From Tetrahymena thermophila SB210 (taxonomy: Eukaryota; Ciliophora; Oligohymenophorea; Hymenostomatida; Tetrahymenidae): a stretch of 64,000 nt of DNA. The notes under the pieces were generated by a model. It saw only the letters and a list, made by a program, of their open reading frames with translations. It had not been told where the DNA came from and searched no databases. The position numbers and the translations under genes are program-made. Where the stretch lies: positions 124,001 to 188,000 of the forward strand of contig NW_002475959.1 of NCBI RefSeq assembly GCF_000189635.1, read 5' to 3'. Position 1 is the stretch's first letter; each line of letters opens with the position of its first letter. Shown here piece by piece: positions 50,314 through 63,035 of the stretch.

Positions 50314-51798
50314 AAGTAAACAAATTCTTAAAACAGGATGAATATTATAAAAATATTTGAATAGTAGAATATAGTATTTTTTAATTTTATAATATCATAA
50401 GTTGAATTATTGCTTACAAATATTTATAAACAGTTCACATATCTAATATAAAATATATTACTATATAGAGTTAAATGCCTTAATAATTTTGGATAGACTA
50501 TACTAATTAATATTTAATTTGAAGAAATCTAGACAATTAATAAATTAAAAATTTTGCAAAATTACAAAAATAAAATAAAAAAAAACTTTATAATTAAGCT
50601 AATCATAAATAATTTAGTTATTATTAAATTTAAATAATAATTTCTCAACTTCACACCTATCATTATTAATATATCAAGCACCTAATATATTAGTAACCTA
50701 CACATTTTTTAAGGTTTCGAATAAAGATAATAGGGGTATGGTGTCAGTTAAAGATTTAAAATACGTAGTGTCGATTTATCATATTTGGTATAACGTGTAT
50801 AGTAAAGATATTAAGTTTAAGATGTAGAGAATATTGGTCCTTTGACCAGGTTTTTTATTTGGAAAATCCTGTTATTAGTTTTAAAAAAAAAATATTAAAC
50901 AATAAATAAACAACTTTTATTCAAAGAATTATCAAAAAAGAGTATTTTATTCTTAATATTCTAGTAAAAATTAACAACAGTATACTATTTTTATCCTAAA
51001 GTTTTCCCCCCTTCCCTCAAAAATCTGACTTCCTATTTTAAATAAAATAAGAAACCAACAGAAAATAATTAAATTTTCACTTAAAAATATTTAATTAAAA
51101 ATTAATCTATTTAGAGGATTTTTTTAAAGTTTAAAATACTTTATATAATAAATTTATTTCAGTTTTAATTCAAAAAATAATCATACTAAAAATAGATTAA
51201 TTACTTACTTACTCATTTTAATTATTTAATAAATTAATTTTAATTTTATTTTGGGTATGATTAATTTATTAAACTATTAATACTTTTAAATTTGAACTAA
51301 TTCTTGTTTTATAGTATTTATTTAGGTATGATCAAGTTATTATATATTACTATTAGTACTATAAATTAGTATTAATTCTTGTTTATAGTAATTTAAATAA
51401 ATTTTTTTAAACTTAACAATATATTTTACAATTTATTTTCTTTTTTTAACCAAATTCAAGCATCCATTATTATATATTGAGATTAATTTATATGAAAAAA
51501 TGTTATTAAGTATTTATTAAAAATTATATTTAATATTTATTCAAAAGATTTATTTAATTTTTTTCTTTCATGCTTTTTTGTAATAAAATGCCATATATAT
51601 GTGGTATGCAATCACAACATTTTAATTAACTAAAAAAATTCTATTTGGAAATAAATTGAATCTATTAAATTATTATGTATCCTTTAGAAAAAAGTGAGTT
51701 AGTGAGAATATTAATAATTAATTAAGTTAAAATAGCTATCTAAAACAATAGTAGTAAAAAAATATTCCTTTAAAACTAATCTCAACAAATATTTTTAA
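50314..51798. other. Intergenic region with a less AT-rich patch
   Basis: Mostly AT-rich spacer. The patch at 50690-50865 has a different texture (GGGGTATGGTGTCAG, ACGTAGTGTCG, TAACGTGTATAG) and ends with the perfect hairpin TGGTC-CTTT-GACCA and a T-run. One frame is open through it (GMVSVKDLKYVVSIYHIWYN), but there is no start or neighbouring exon. It could be a small RNA gene, a lost-gene remnant or an element fragment. From ~51070 onward the spacer is duplicated at ~53230. Confidence 0.4.
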
Positions 51799-53064
51799 AT
51801 GAATTTTTAAAGCTTCAATTAACTGCTCTATTTGCTCATAATTTTATTTTGTAGAATCAAAGCTTAGCTGTAATACATTTAATCAGACAGAGCTTAGATT
51901 ATTTATGTTAATGCGATAAAAAATACTATTAGTAATAATAATTCAGAGACTAATACTTTTAGTTTTGCTAAACCTTTTAGCACTAATCCATATGTTATCA
52001 TAAATGTATAAAGCTTTAATTTTGGTTCTTGGTCTACATAATAATATTAATTAACTTTATAAGCGATAAATTTAAATTCAGTTACAATTAAGGTATAATC
52101 TGTAAATAATTCAGTCATTCTTGATTTAATGATTGGTATACTTGCTGTAGATTATCCTTGCGTATAAACATTTAATAATACAATAACTTAAAGTAATCCA
52201 ACTTTTGTACACACTGTTGTGCAAAGCATATAGTAATATGCTGCCTTTTTTACTTCTTTCTAAGGTGAATTATCTTCTTAATTGCAATTTGATTTTAATT
52301 CTACATAAGTTGATAATCATAATATATAAATTTAAGCTACAAATTTTTCAGGAGTGAATTCAATAGATTATAATCTTATAGTTTTCTATTGTGATATTAA
52401 TAATTTTAATGACTTTCCATTATATGATTATTAAATAACTAACTTTAATAATAAAATATCTAATACTACATTAGTACCAACTAAGCTATAAACACCAAGT
52501 ATAGGGTTTTATGGTATTAATAGTATGAATCTTAGTAATATTATTAAAACATATTCAATTTTCTTTAAACCAAAAGATCCTGCAAATCCAATATTAAACG
52601 GATCATATTAATTCAGTTCTGAAATAGTAAAAGCTAATAATATGACTTCTCAGTCAGTTACTTATCTAAATTCACAAGTATTTGATTTGATTAAGTTGGT
52701 TTGTCCTGAAGGTTAATATTTATATAATAAGAGTTGTATTTCACCTTCTACGGAAGGAGTTTATTGTTAAAACAATCCTAATATTTGTTATGACTGTCAA
52801 ACTAATTGTAAGACGTGTACTTCTGCTAATAATTGCTTAAGTTGTAAATAAAATAAGTATTTTTTTGAAAATTAATGCTATGATATTTAATAAGATGGGA
52901 CTTATTGCATAAATTATCTGTGCTACAGTTGCTCTAAACAATGTAAAAAATGCTAAAATAACTAAGACTTTTGCACTTAATGCAAAGATTTTTAATTTTT
53001 ATATAATAACAGTTGTTATGTTTAAAAGCCGAGTTAAGCCTATTGTAAATAGAGAAAGATTTGA
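51799..53064 (+). CDS. Secreted H-type-lectin-like, cysteine-rich protein (copy A)
   Basis: Single exon, 421 residues, TGA stop. Residues 1-23 form a signal peptide (MNFQSFNQLLYLLIILFCRI...A). Residues ~50-130 match the pattern of an H-type lectin domain (FSFAKPFSTNPYVIINVQSF, YQLTLQAINLNSVTIKVQS), a fold that binds sugars such as GalNAc. A beta-rich middle region follows. Residues ~320-415 are a furin-like/growth-factor-receptor cysteine-rich segment with CxxC repeats (CYDCQTNCKTC, CLSCKQN, CYSCSKQCKKC, CTQCKD). There is no clear GPI signal or transmembrane span at the C-terminus, which ends AYCKQRKI, so the product is probably secreted or stored in secretory granules. The tandem copy begins 2,190 bases downstream. 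Confidence 0.88.
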
Positions 53065-53988
53065 TATTATAATTTTTAAATTATCTAAAATAAGCATAGA
53101 AATAACTGATATAGTAAATTAGTTATATTTCTTCTTTAAATTAATATTATTTTGCTTTTATTATATATAATAATGATTAATGGTGCTATAAAAAATAAAA
53201 TTCATTTTTAAATAAAAAGAATAAATGTTAGATATTCTCTTAAAAATATTTAATTAAAAATTTAGAGGATTTTTTGAAATTTATAACACTTTATATTATA
53301 TAATACACTGATTTCAGTTTTTACTTAAAAAAAAGTAATTCATAAAATAATCATACTAAAAAAAGGTTAATGACTTCCTCAATTTAATTATTTATTAAAT
53401 TAATTTTAACTTTATTTTTTATTTTTTGGTATGACAAATTTATTAAACTCTTAATACTTATAAAAATGTACTAATTCTTGTTTTAGGTACTTATTTATGT
53501 ATAACCAAGTTATTATATATAACTATTAATTAGTACTATAAACTAGGATTAATTTTTATTTTATAGTACTAAAAATTAATTTTTTTTAATTTTATAGCAT
53601 ATCTTACAATTTATTTTATTTTTTATATCAAATTCAAGCACCCATTATTATATATCTAGATTATTTTTTATGAAAAATGTTTATTTAGTATTTATTAAAA
53701 ATATAATTAATATCTATTTAAATTAAAAAGATTTATTTAATTTTTACTTTGATGCTTTTTTATAATAAAATATCATAAATATATATGTGGTATAGAATTA
53801 CAATATTTCAATTGATTAAAAAAATTCTCTTTGGAAATAAATTTAATCTATTAATTCTTATTTTTTATTAAGAAATAAGTGAGTGAATGAATTTATTAGT
53901 AATTAATTAAATTTGAAAAACAATCTAAAACAATTAAATAAAGTAAAAAAAATATTTCTTTAAAACTAATCTCAACAAATAATTTTAA
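53065..53988. other. Duplicated spacer upstream of lectin copy B
   Basis: Matches the spacer 51070-51798 in order and content, apart from small insertions and deletions. No other feature. Confidence 0.6.
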
Positions 53989-55266
53989 ATGAATTTTTAT
54001 AGCTTCAATTAAGTACTCTATTTGCTCATAGTTTTATTTTGTAGAATCAATGGTTAGCTATAATACATTTAATCAGACAGAGCTTAGATTATGTATGTTA
54101 ATGCGATAAAAAATACTATCGATAATAACAATAAAGAGACTAATACTTTTAGTTTTAATAAACCTTTTAGCACTAATCCATATGTAATCATGAATGTTTA
54201 AAGCTTTAATTTTGGTTCTTCGTCTACATAATAGTATTAACTAAATTTAAAAGCAATAAGTTAAAATTCAGTTACAATTGAGGTATAATCTGTAGATAAT
54301 TCATCTATTCTGGATCTAATGATTGGTATACTTGCTGTAGACTATCCTTGTGTAAAAACAATTAAAAATACAATAACTAAAAGTAATCCAACTTTTTTAC
54401 ACACTTTTGAGCAAAACATATACTAATATGCTGCCTTTTTTACTTCTTTCTAAAGTGAACAATATGCTTAATTGCAATTTGATTTTAATTCTAAAAAAGT
54501 TGATAATCACAATATATAAATTTAAGCTGCTAATTTTTAAGGAGTGAATTCAATAGATTATAATCTTATAGTTTTTTATTGTGATATTAATAATTTTAAA
54601 GACTCTCCATTATATGATTATTAAATAACTAACTTTGATAATATAATGTCTGGTACTACATTAGTATCAACTAAGCTATAAAAACCAAGCACAGGGTTTT
54701 ATGGTATTAATAGTATGAATCTTAAAAATAGTTTTAAAACTTATTCAATTTTCTTTAAACTAAAAGATCCTCAGAATCCAATATTAACCGGATAATATTA
54801 ATTCAGTTCTGAAATAGTAAAAGCTAATAATATTACTTTTCAGACAGTTTCTTATTTAAATTCACAAGTATTTGATTTGGTAAAGTTGATTTGCCCTGAA
54901 GGTTAATATTTATATAATAAGAGTTGTATTTTACCTTCTACGGAAGGAGTTTATTGTTAAAATAATCCTAATATATGTTATGACTGTCAAACTAATTGTA
55001 AGACTTGTGATACTTCTGCTAATAATTGCTTAAGTTGTAAATAAAATAAATATTTTTTTGAAAATTAATGCTATGATAACTAATAAGATGGGACTTATTG
55101 CATAAATTATATGTGCTATAGATGCTCTAAATAATGTAAGCAATGCTAAAATAACTAAGACTTTTGCACTTAATGTTATGATTTTTAATTTTTATTTAAT
55201 AATAGTTGTTACATTTAAAAGCCGAGTTAAGCCTACTGTAAATAGAGAAAGAATAAAATTATTTGA
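53989..55266 (+). CDS. Secreted H-type-lectin-like, cysteine-rich protein (copy B)
   Basis: Single exon, 425 residues, TGA stop; tandem paralogue of the gene at 51799 with the same signal peptide (MNFYSFNQVLYLLIVLFCRI), H-type-lectin-like domain (FNKPFSTNPYVIMNVQSF) and cysteine-rich tail, all cysteines kept. It has one extra residue in the Cys region (CKTCDTSANN for CKTCTSANN) and ends QRKNKII instead of QRKI. Substitutions cluster in surface-like stretches (for example SSFQSEQYAQ for SFQGELSSQ), which would suit a diversified surface or secreted lectin family. Sugar specificity cannot be told. Confidence 0.88.
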
Positions 55267-56510
55267 TATTATAAAATTTATAGTATCTAAAATAAGTTTA
55301 CAAATAACTAAGAACTGATATCAGTAAATTAGTTTATCTTTCTTCTTTAAATAAATATTATTAAGCTTCTATTATCTAAAATAATAATTAATGGTGCTAA
55401 ATAAATTTTAAATAATAAAAATAAATGCTAGTTAAGTATTTTATTTTCCATAAGAAAGGATGAAAAATAAATTTTTAACTTGTGTGTGTTTATTTCTTCC
55501 AGTAGAATTTCTAAAATATAGTTTTAAATTTTAAAGATAAAAGATTTAATTTAATAAATAATAATTCAATTTATTTATTTTAAATTTAATTATATGTTAT
55601 TTATTCAAATACAACTGAAAAAATTTATTAATAGAAAAAATATTTTAAATTCTTTGATTTTATCAATAAATAATTTTATTATTAAAAAAGAAAAAATTAA
55701 CAATATATTATTTTTTCTTTCAAAAGGGACATAAATGTCAAATAGATAATTTAGTTTCAGTATTTACACTCCAATAATTAATTATTAATATTTATTTTGA
55801 TCTAAAAGCTCTATGATTGTTTGTGTATGTTTAATATTTTATTAAAATTAGATTTTTCTAAATCCAAATTAAATTATCTTAAAATCTTTTATAAACATTC
55901 CCTTATATAGAGCTTACTTATGACATGTAAGCATTTAAATTTACTTATCCTATTAATAAATGCAATACAAATTATAAAATAAAAACTACCAGAATTTTAT
56001 GAAAATATCTTTTATGGAATTGAACTAAAACAACATTCTATTCAGCAAATAAATAGGAACTTACAAATAAGTTATCAGCATTTGTTTTTAAATTTATATT
56101 TTATTTAAATAAATCTAATAATACATTGCTATTGATGCAAAATTTATAGATTTAAAATGCAATTAAAAGCAAAAAATTTAGTTCTATCTAATTTATACTC
56201 CCTAATTAAAGATATCTTTGATTTGGGAAAGTGGCTTGCAAATGGAAGGAAAGTCTTGTAAAAATACATATTCTTTAGCTCTTAATTAAGAATTGTAAAA
56301 GAAAAGAATAGGTAAGTTAAAAATAGTAATAGAACTTATAAAGATAGTTTTTCATTTAGTGCCAATTTAAATATCCTCAAATTTGTGAATTTAGCGTAAA
56401 AATAACATTAATTTAACTAAAATTCAATTTACAAAAAGTAAAAATCTAAAGCTAAAAGCAAACAAGCAAAAAAAGCAATTAAAAGGTAGAATAAAGTTAT
56501 TAATTAAAAG
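55267..56510. other. Intergenic region upstream of the spermidine-synthase fusion
   Basis: AT-rich spacer that becomes less AT-rich near 56220-56310 (GGGAAAGTGGCTTGCAAATG), followed by AG|GTAAGT at ~56312. That could be an untranslated first exon with a 5' splice site, but no acceptor was assigned. No coding sequence seen. Confidence 0.4.
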
Positions 56511-57602
56511 ATGGCTGACGAAGTTAGAGTTAACAAAATGGGAAAGCACTTAATTTTAGATTTTTAAGGCGTTGAAAAAGTTGATTTAAACAGTTTTGCT
56601 GTTATTGATAAGCTCTTCAAGGATACCTTGTCCAAAGTTGATATTACTGTTGAAGACATTCAAAAGAAGGAATTTGTTCCTCAAGGTTTGACTGCCATTT
56701 ACATGTTGCGTTCTGGACATTTAACTATTCACTCATGGCCTGAAAGTAAGGCTTGTGCTATCGACTTTTACCACAGTGGTGTCGATACTTGGAACACAGT
56801 AAGACATGTTGAAGAATGCCTTTGTGATGCTATGGGATGGGAAAACTGTACTTCCACAGTTACTATTCCCAGAGGTGTTCACTCTAGACTTTACTGTAAT
56901 GAAAACCAAGCTAAGTGCGAAATTCTTAATCACGTTAAGTTAGTTCACAGAGAAAAGACTCCCTTCCAAGAATTGAGAGTTTATGATACTAAATACATGG
57001 GCAGAGTTTTATTACTCGACGGATAAGTTCAAATCAGCGATGAATTAGATGATAACTATACAATCGATATGTCTCGTGAAGTTGTCAAGGGCGAAAAAAC
57101 CTACGAACATATTCTTATCATTGGTGGTGGTGACATGTTGATTGCCAACTACTTGCTTGAAAGTTTCCCTAACGTAAAGAAAATTACTGTCTGCGAAATT
57201 GATGAACGTGTTGTTGAAAACGTTAGAAAGTACTTCAAGATGTCTGAAAATATTAACAAAAATATTGAAAGTGGAAGACTCAACGTAGTTTACCAAGACG
57301 GAGCTGAATATGCTAAAAAGCTCGCAGAGGAAAACAATTTAGTAGATGGTATAATTATAGATTGCACTGATGTCTGGCTTGAAGGTGGTGTTGCCTCTTC
57401 ATTGTTCACTGTTGATTTCTATAAAGCTATCTACGGATGTATGAACAAAGGCGCCAGATTCTCTCAATAATTGTCCTTCAAGGATCTCGTTCCTTAATTC
57501 AAACTCAAGTGGTAAGAAGCTGGCTTCGAAGATATCGATGTCATCTAAACTACTACTCCTGAATATGGTGAGGATCTCCCCATTGCCAATGTTGGAAAGT
57601 GA
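56511..57602 (+). CDS. AdoMetDC-like / spermidine synthase fusion protein
   Basis: Single exon, 363 residues, TGA stop. Residues ~8-125 resemble bacterial-type S-adenosylmethionine decarboxylase (SpeH/SpeD class): HLILDF, FVPQGLTAIYML, HLTIHSWPE, AIDFYHSG. Residues ~145-363 are an aminopropyltransferase (spermidine synthase) domain: FQELRVYDTKYMGRVLLLDG, the AdoMet-binding-type loop ILIIGGGDM, VCEIDERVVE, YQDGAEYAKKL, DGIIIDCTDVW. In the decarboxylase half, the serine that becomes the pyruvoyl group aligns with Gly69 (RSGHLTIH for ESHxxIH), and the FTCG cysteine aligns with Ser89; His74 is kept. That half is therefore probably inactive or altered, while the synthase keeps its two Asp positions but has unusual residues (GGGDM, NYTID). 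Codon use is biased (CAA, AAG, GCC, CTC; few TAA/TAG), as in strongly expressed ciliate genes. A bacterial origin is plausible but unproven. Confidence 0.9.
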
Positions 57603-59728
57603 GAAATCAAAATTTTTAAGTTAAAAATATAATTTAGTGTAGAGATAAAGATAAAAGTTAAGCATATAAGCATAAAGATATTTTTAAAATTATTATTATA
57701 TTGAAATTTCTAAAATTAGTTAAAATTAATGACTTAATTATTCTTAAAATCTATGTTCACTGACAATATAAATAAAGCATTTGAAATAATAAATTATTTA
57801 TTCAATAAATAGATAAATACACTAAAAGCTAATAATAAAAATCTTAGAGAAGTTTCTTAATTTAAGTTATCCTATCTGTATTTTAATATAAATAAAAATA
57901 TATTGTGTATTTATTGAATTATAAATAAATAATCTATTATTCATTACAAATTTTTCTTTTTGCTATTATTTTTTAGCTCAAAATTTAAAAAATTAAATTA
58001 AAACAATACAATAAAAAATACTTATTTATCCCACAATTTAAATTTATTTTAAATGGCAAAAAATATAAAGTCGATTAATTATTTTAATTAAAATTTAAAA
58101 AAAATTAATTTTAAAATCTGCAAAGCATTAAAGTCATTTAGTAAATACAAATTAAAACAAAAATAAAATTTGAAAATCTGCATAAAATTATCAACAAATG
58201 GAAACTTGAAATTATTATAAAAATATTATTAAATGAATTTATTTATGTGTAAATTAAAATTTATTTATACTTATTTGATTAGAATACTTTTTATACTTAC
58301 ATACAACACATTTATTTAAAATCTTAGTTTTTAGAATTAAATATTATAATTAACAGTGAAAATAAGTTTATGTTCTTAATAAAAATATAAAAAACTAGAA
58401 TATAATTTAATATAATCTTATGTATTCTTAATTTAATACATTTGACCTTTTTGTATTTTTTCTTAATACTTTTCTCAATTTTTTCATCAGTTATTACAAT
58501 TAATTCGATAAAGATTTTTGATTTATTAAAAAAAATTGATTTCTAACTGAAAAATCAACATTATTTTACAAATACTTCTAGAAATTTTTAATTGGAATAA
58601 ATAATATTAAAAATTAAAAAATTCATTTATAGATATCAGAGAAAACTAAATTTATAATTAATTAAATAATTACCTTCTTTGAAAAATTTGTCTTAGTAAA
58701 ATAAAAAGTAATTATACTTAATTAGACTAACTTTATTTAATTTTAAAAATGTGTGATCTAAATAGACTTTCTCTGATGGGATTATTTCATAATAATTAAA
58801 ATTATATTTTTTCAGTAAAAAAGTATTTGCATTTGGTTTACTCAATAGACTTTAGCCCAAGTATGTTGATAGTTGTTAAAAATTAAATATATTTATCAAT
58901 AAATTTAATATTAGCAAAGAAGAATTACAATGGTGATAATAAATTTTAGTCCTTTGAAATTTATTTATTAGTGCCTTTTTAAACACCGCTTACGATTAGT
59001 TTCAAAGAAACTTAACACCATGAATAATTCAAAAATAGGTAATTAAATTTATCAGATGGATGGTAATCGATAAAGGATTATTTAATTAATATCTTTAATT
59101 ATCTTTATTTTATATATTGTTTTGCATAATATTTTTTTATTAATAAAATTTTGAGTCTAGCTATTTATCAATCAATCAATAAATATATGAAAGAACTTTC
59201 ATTTTTATTTAATTAATTAATTAATTCATAATCAATTCATATTCATGAATAGATAGGTTAATTTTGTTTTTTTATTTATTATCCTGCAATTAATCATAAA
59301 CAAAATAAAGTGATATAAATACTTATTAAAATTTAGAGAAAAGTAAATCAAGAAAGCATTTTGGTTTACAAATTACTTTTATCTTAAATAGAATATTTCA
59401 AAAATATTTCAATTATTGTGTCTTGTTTCCATAACTCATAATATTATTGACACAATTTAGAAGAAAACTAGAGTTATATTTATTCTAGTATTACAAAAAT
59501 ACTTTGCTTTAGGATAGATTGTTTTGCAGAAATTAATTAATTTCAAAAATATTCCATCAATCACTATCTTTTTTGATTAGAAACTGATATTTCTTTGTAT
59601 AATCATCGCTTATTTCTCAAAGATCGTATTACGATTTATCTTGCTTAATATTGTAATATAAGTAAATAAATAAATTTATTTAAATACTTAACAGTAAAAG
59701 TAAACAAAAAAATCATATTTGCTATAAG
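57603..59728. other. Long AT-rich intergenic region
   Basis: About 2.1 kb with no coding frame that could be supported on either strand. Simple repeats (AATTAATTAATTAATT near 59210) are ordinary for this composition. Confidence 0.5.
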
Positions 59729-62700
59729 ATGATTACAAATAAGAAGAAAGAAGGTTAAAACACTGGTTTAAGTAAGTTTTCTGATTGTTCTATGCAAGAA
59801 AGCTAATCAAAATAAAAGCATTTACCTATTTCTATTCCATCTTTAAACAAAAGAGTAGTACAAAACTTGAAAGAAATTAATTAAAATAATTGCACTTTAG
59901 ATTAATAGAAGAAAGAATAATTTACTGATTTAAAAGATAGACAAAAAAACTAGCAGTAATTAGAAGATTAGTATAATATTTCTATCGCAAAACAACATAC
60001 TTTCAACGAAAGGAAGCGTGCATTTTCTTCTCCTCAGCCATTCTATTACATAATGAGAGATTCTCTTCACATCAATAATTAGCTGTAATTTCATTTTTTA
60101 TTTTCATTTAATTATATGTCTAAAAGTATTTCTTGAATACTAGAGTTTTGTTTGATATTCTTTATTGATAGAAGCAAAAAATATCAATAAACTTATTTAT
60201 AGCTTTTTGTGTTTTAAAATGTTTATTTAAAAGTGTTTTCATTTAATAAACTTCAATAAATAAAAGAAAAATAATTATTTTTTTTACTTCTGAAATTTAC
60301 AAATTATTTTTTTTTGTTTTGTTTTTTATTTTTCATTGAACTTTTTTTATAGAATAGCAACACCAACATTTGGCGATGATGACTGGAAAAGTAAATAACT
60401 TTAATATACAAAGGATAAAAAAGATAGCATCAATGGGTGCTAATCTTCACCAAAAAATTAAGGGGAGATGTAAGGATATGATGTACTTCTTGGTAGTTCT
60501 GCTTTGAATAATAATAGCATTATACATGCATCTAAGGAAAGTGATATAAATTTATAAGTGATCAATAATGATAGCATTGGGTTGTAATTAAAATTAGCAA
60601 ACCACTAAATTACTTCTTAAAATGGGGAAAATAATAAAAAGCGAAAGAAAGAAACTGAATTAGATTAGCAATTTGTTGATGTCAATCAAAGCATGTTTTA
60701 TTAAACTCCTCATCTTTTTCCATAATAAAGCAATCCTAATGATATCTCTTGTCAAAGCGCAGGTGCGTTAGAGTCATTTGAGAGTGGAATAAATTCTTCT
60801 TCTGCGTTAAAACATCCAAAAATTAGCAAAAAATCACCTCTGTTTGAGAAATTCGGTTAATAGTAACAGGGTAGACAAAGGTCTCCTGATTCCCATTTTA
60901 ATTAAAATAATGTTAACCTATCGGCATATAACTATCCAAGTATGAGTAAGTAATCCTCAAAATACTCAAATATATATCTAGGGACAAATAATAGTTCAAG
61001 TAGTCTATAAAATTCTCAATGCTAATTTTAATTAGGTGTTAACACTGAAACTGATATTCCTAATGATCATACTCCTTTAAAGAGAAATCCTCTTAGCAGT
61101 CTTTATACACATTAAATTAATACAGGAAGATCTACTTCTGATAAGAAATAAATTTATAGTAGAGTTACATAACCAAATGCATAAATTACTTCTTTTAACT
61201 TGCGTATGAACTCAGAAGCAAGTATTTTAGCTATCCAATAAAATACCAATAATGAATAAGACAAAAATATAAAATTAAATTTCAATAATACTTCTTCATT
61301 TCTTCCTTAAATAGAATAGCCATAATAGGCTAGTCTTTTAAGTTAACATGTATAGTCTGCAAAGCATTCAAATGAAATAAGAATGATAGAGAGAGGATTT
61401 TCAGAAGAGGGTAGCTCCATATTGAATAGCATCTAGAGAAGTAATAATTTTAATCATGTTGCTAAATATCCTTTAAAAAGAATCAGCTCTGTTGATGAAT
61501 AGACTATTTCAACTTGCTTTACTTCCATAAAAGCTAGTTCTCCAATAAAAAAAAATAGAAACGACATATTCAATGACTTTACAGCTTAAACACAAAAAAC
61601 ATAAGATTCAGAAATATAATAAACTACTTAATAACACAATAATTAGTCATAAGAAGATTAGCTTAACTTACTCTAAGGTGAAAAGCTTAATTTTAATCAC
61701 ATTCAGGCATAATCAAAATAAAATAGCTAACCCTTAAACATCCAAGATAGATAAGAAGATAACTTGAATTAAAAGATGAAGTAATCAAATACTTATACAA
61801 ATAAAAACTATTATTAATTTAACATACATTATATTAATTTTTAGCCTTTAATTGAATTTTATAGCTTAGAAATATTAACTAATAATATGAAATTTTATTC
61901 TAAAACAGTGATTAAATATTAAAATTTATTTTATTTAACAGGGAATCAATTAGGAAAAAAGGAAGAGAATAGAGCCTCAAGCTAGCAAATCCCTAAAACA
62001 CTTTGGAATTAATAAAAAACAAAAACCCATCTTAAACCCCATAGACTGTAAGTAACACTCTAGGAAGTTTAGTTCAATTTACAGCTAGAGATGAAGCTAT
62101 TGATGATTTGTTAAACCTTAAACTTGAAAAAATAGAAATTAAAAAGCAAAACTCTTAAAAGAGATCAAGTCCATCTCTTGATCCTTAAAGAAATTAAAAT
62201 TCAAATCCTCCTTCTACTGATATTCCAGATGATGAAAATTTAAAATTTATTAACTAACCTCCATAAATAAATTCTTATAGGCACAGAAAGCCTAATAGTA
62301 TATATATTTCTTCATTAGATAAGTAAAAAAGGGCAGAGAGTGCTAAAAATAAATCAAAATTAAATTTCTTTTAAAACGGCTTGATCAAAAAAGAATAGTT
62401 ATAAGGTAAAAAAGTAGAGCCTGAATCTGCCAAATTTTCTCATCCTGGTAGAAAACTTTCAATCAAATAAAATGATGTTCTTAATTAATCAGACTCACAT
62501 AGAGCAAGATTAATAATTCCAAAACCAATTTAATAAGAAGATCGTACAGATTTAAAATTGTAAATCAACAATGTAACTTAAAATTTAAAAAAGTATTTTA
62601 AGATATTTATTTTTCATTTAAAATAGTCCCAAAACGACATCGAAAATCTATACAATCCTTAGCATGAAAACATTTAAAAACACACAGAAAAAATTGTAAC

Positions 62701-63035
62701 TTTTTTTAAATATTATAAAAAAAACAAAAATTTTCTAATTAATCGAAATTTATTTTGTAATAGCATTTAATACTAATAAATATTATTTTTTTTAAAAGTG
62801 TAATAGGATTCAAGGTATGTTCCAAAAATAAAAAGAGATTTATGAGTAAAAATATAAAAGAAAGATGACTGCAAATAAAGAAGAAATAGATTTACTAAAA
62901 TAGCTAAATTCCGCTTTAGATGAATTGAAAAACGTTCACACATATTCATCATAAACTTCATCTAACAAAAATAATAATTGCAATAATAATATTAATAACA
63001 ACATTAATAATAATTAGTAAAAATAGATTCAATGA
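59729..63035 (+). CDS. Low-complexity basic protein with C-terminal coiled coil, function unknown
   Basis: Exons 59729-60084, 60353-61780, 61942-62572, 62627-62695 and 62799-63035; 2,721 bases, 906 residues, TGA stop. Introns 1 and 2 are phase 2, 3 and 4 phase 0; every joint keeps the frame. It starts MITNKKKEGQNTGLSKFSDC. Most of the protein is Ser/Asn/Gln/Lys-rich and probably disordered, with many SP and TP sites (SSPQPF, RSSPSLDP, NPPSTDIP) that could be phosphorylated. Short less-biased islands include QFTARDEAIDDLLNLKLEKI and SHRARLIIPKPI. Exon 5 encodes a charged helix of coiled-coil type (MFQKQKEIYEQKYKRKMTANKEEIDLLKQLNS) and then a poly-Asn tail. No known domain is recognised. Intron 3 is 54 bases, a multiple of three, so it could also be read through. 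Confidence 0.75.

Larger units (their letters stand above)
51070..55266 (+). repeat. Two-copy ~2.19-kb segmental tandem duplication
   Basis: Gene plus ~750 bases of upstream spacer is present twice (51070-53064 and about 53230-55266). In the spacer, ACTAATCTCAACAAAT before each start, CAAATTCAAGCA/CC.CATTATTATATAT and TATGTGGTAT recur in the same order. Coding DNA is more alike than spacer. Promoters are therefore shared by descent. Confidence 0.85.

Noticed and set aside
50690-50870. Telomerase RNA or tRNA
   Set aside because: No template such as CAACCCCAA and no cloverleaf or matching T-loop; only a generic 3' hairpin and T-run.
57045-57296. Minus-strand open frame of 83 codons
   Set aside because: Antisense to the spermidine-synthase domain.
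57603-59728. A gene in the 2.1-kb gap
   Set aside because: Open stretches are short, very AT-rich and lack conserved motifs or plausible splice-linked exons.
62573-62626. Treating this 54-base stretch as coding in the 59.7-kb gene
   Set aside because: It is in frame and open, but has GTAACT...TTAAAATAG ends and intron-like composition; kept as an intron with a caveat.
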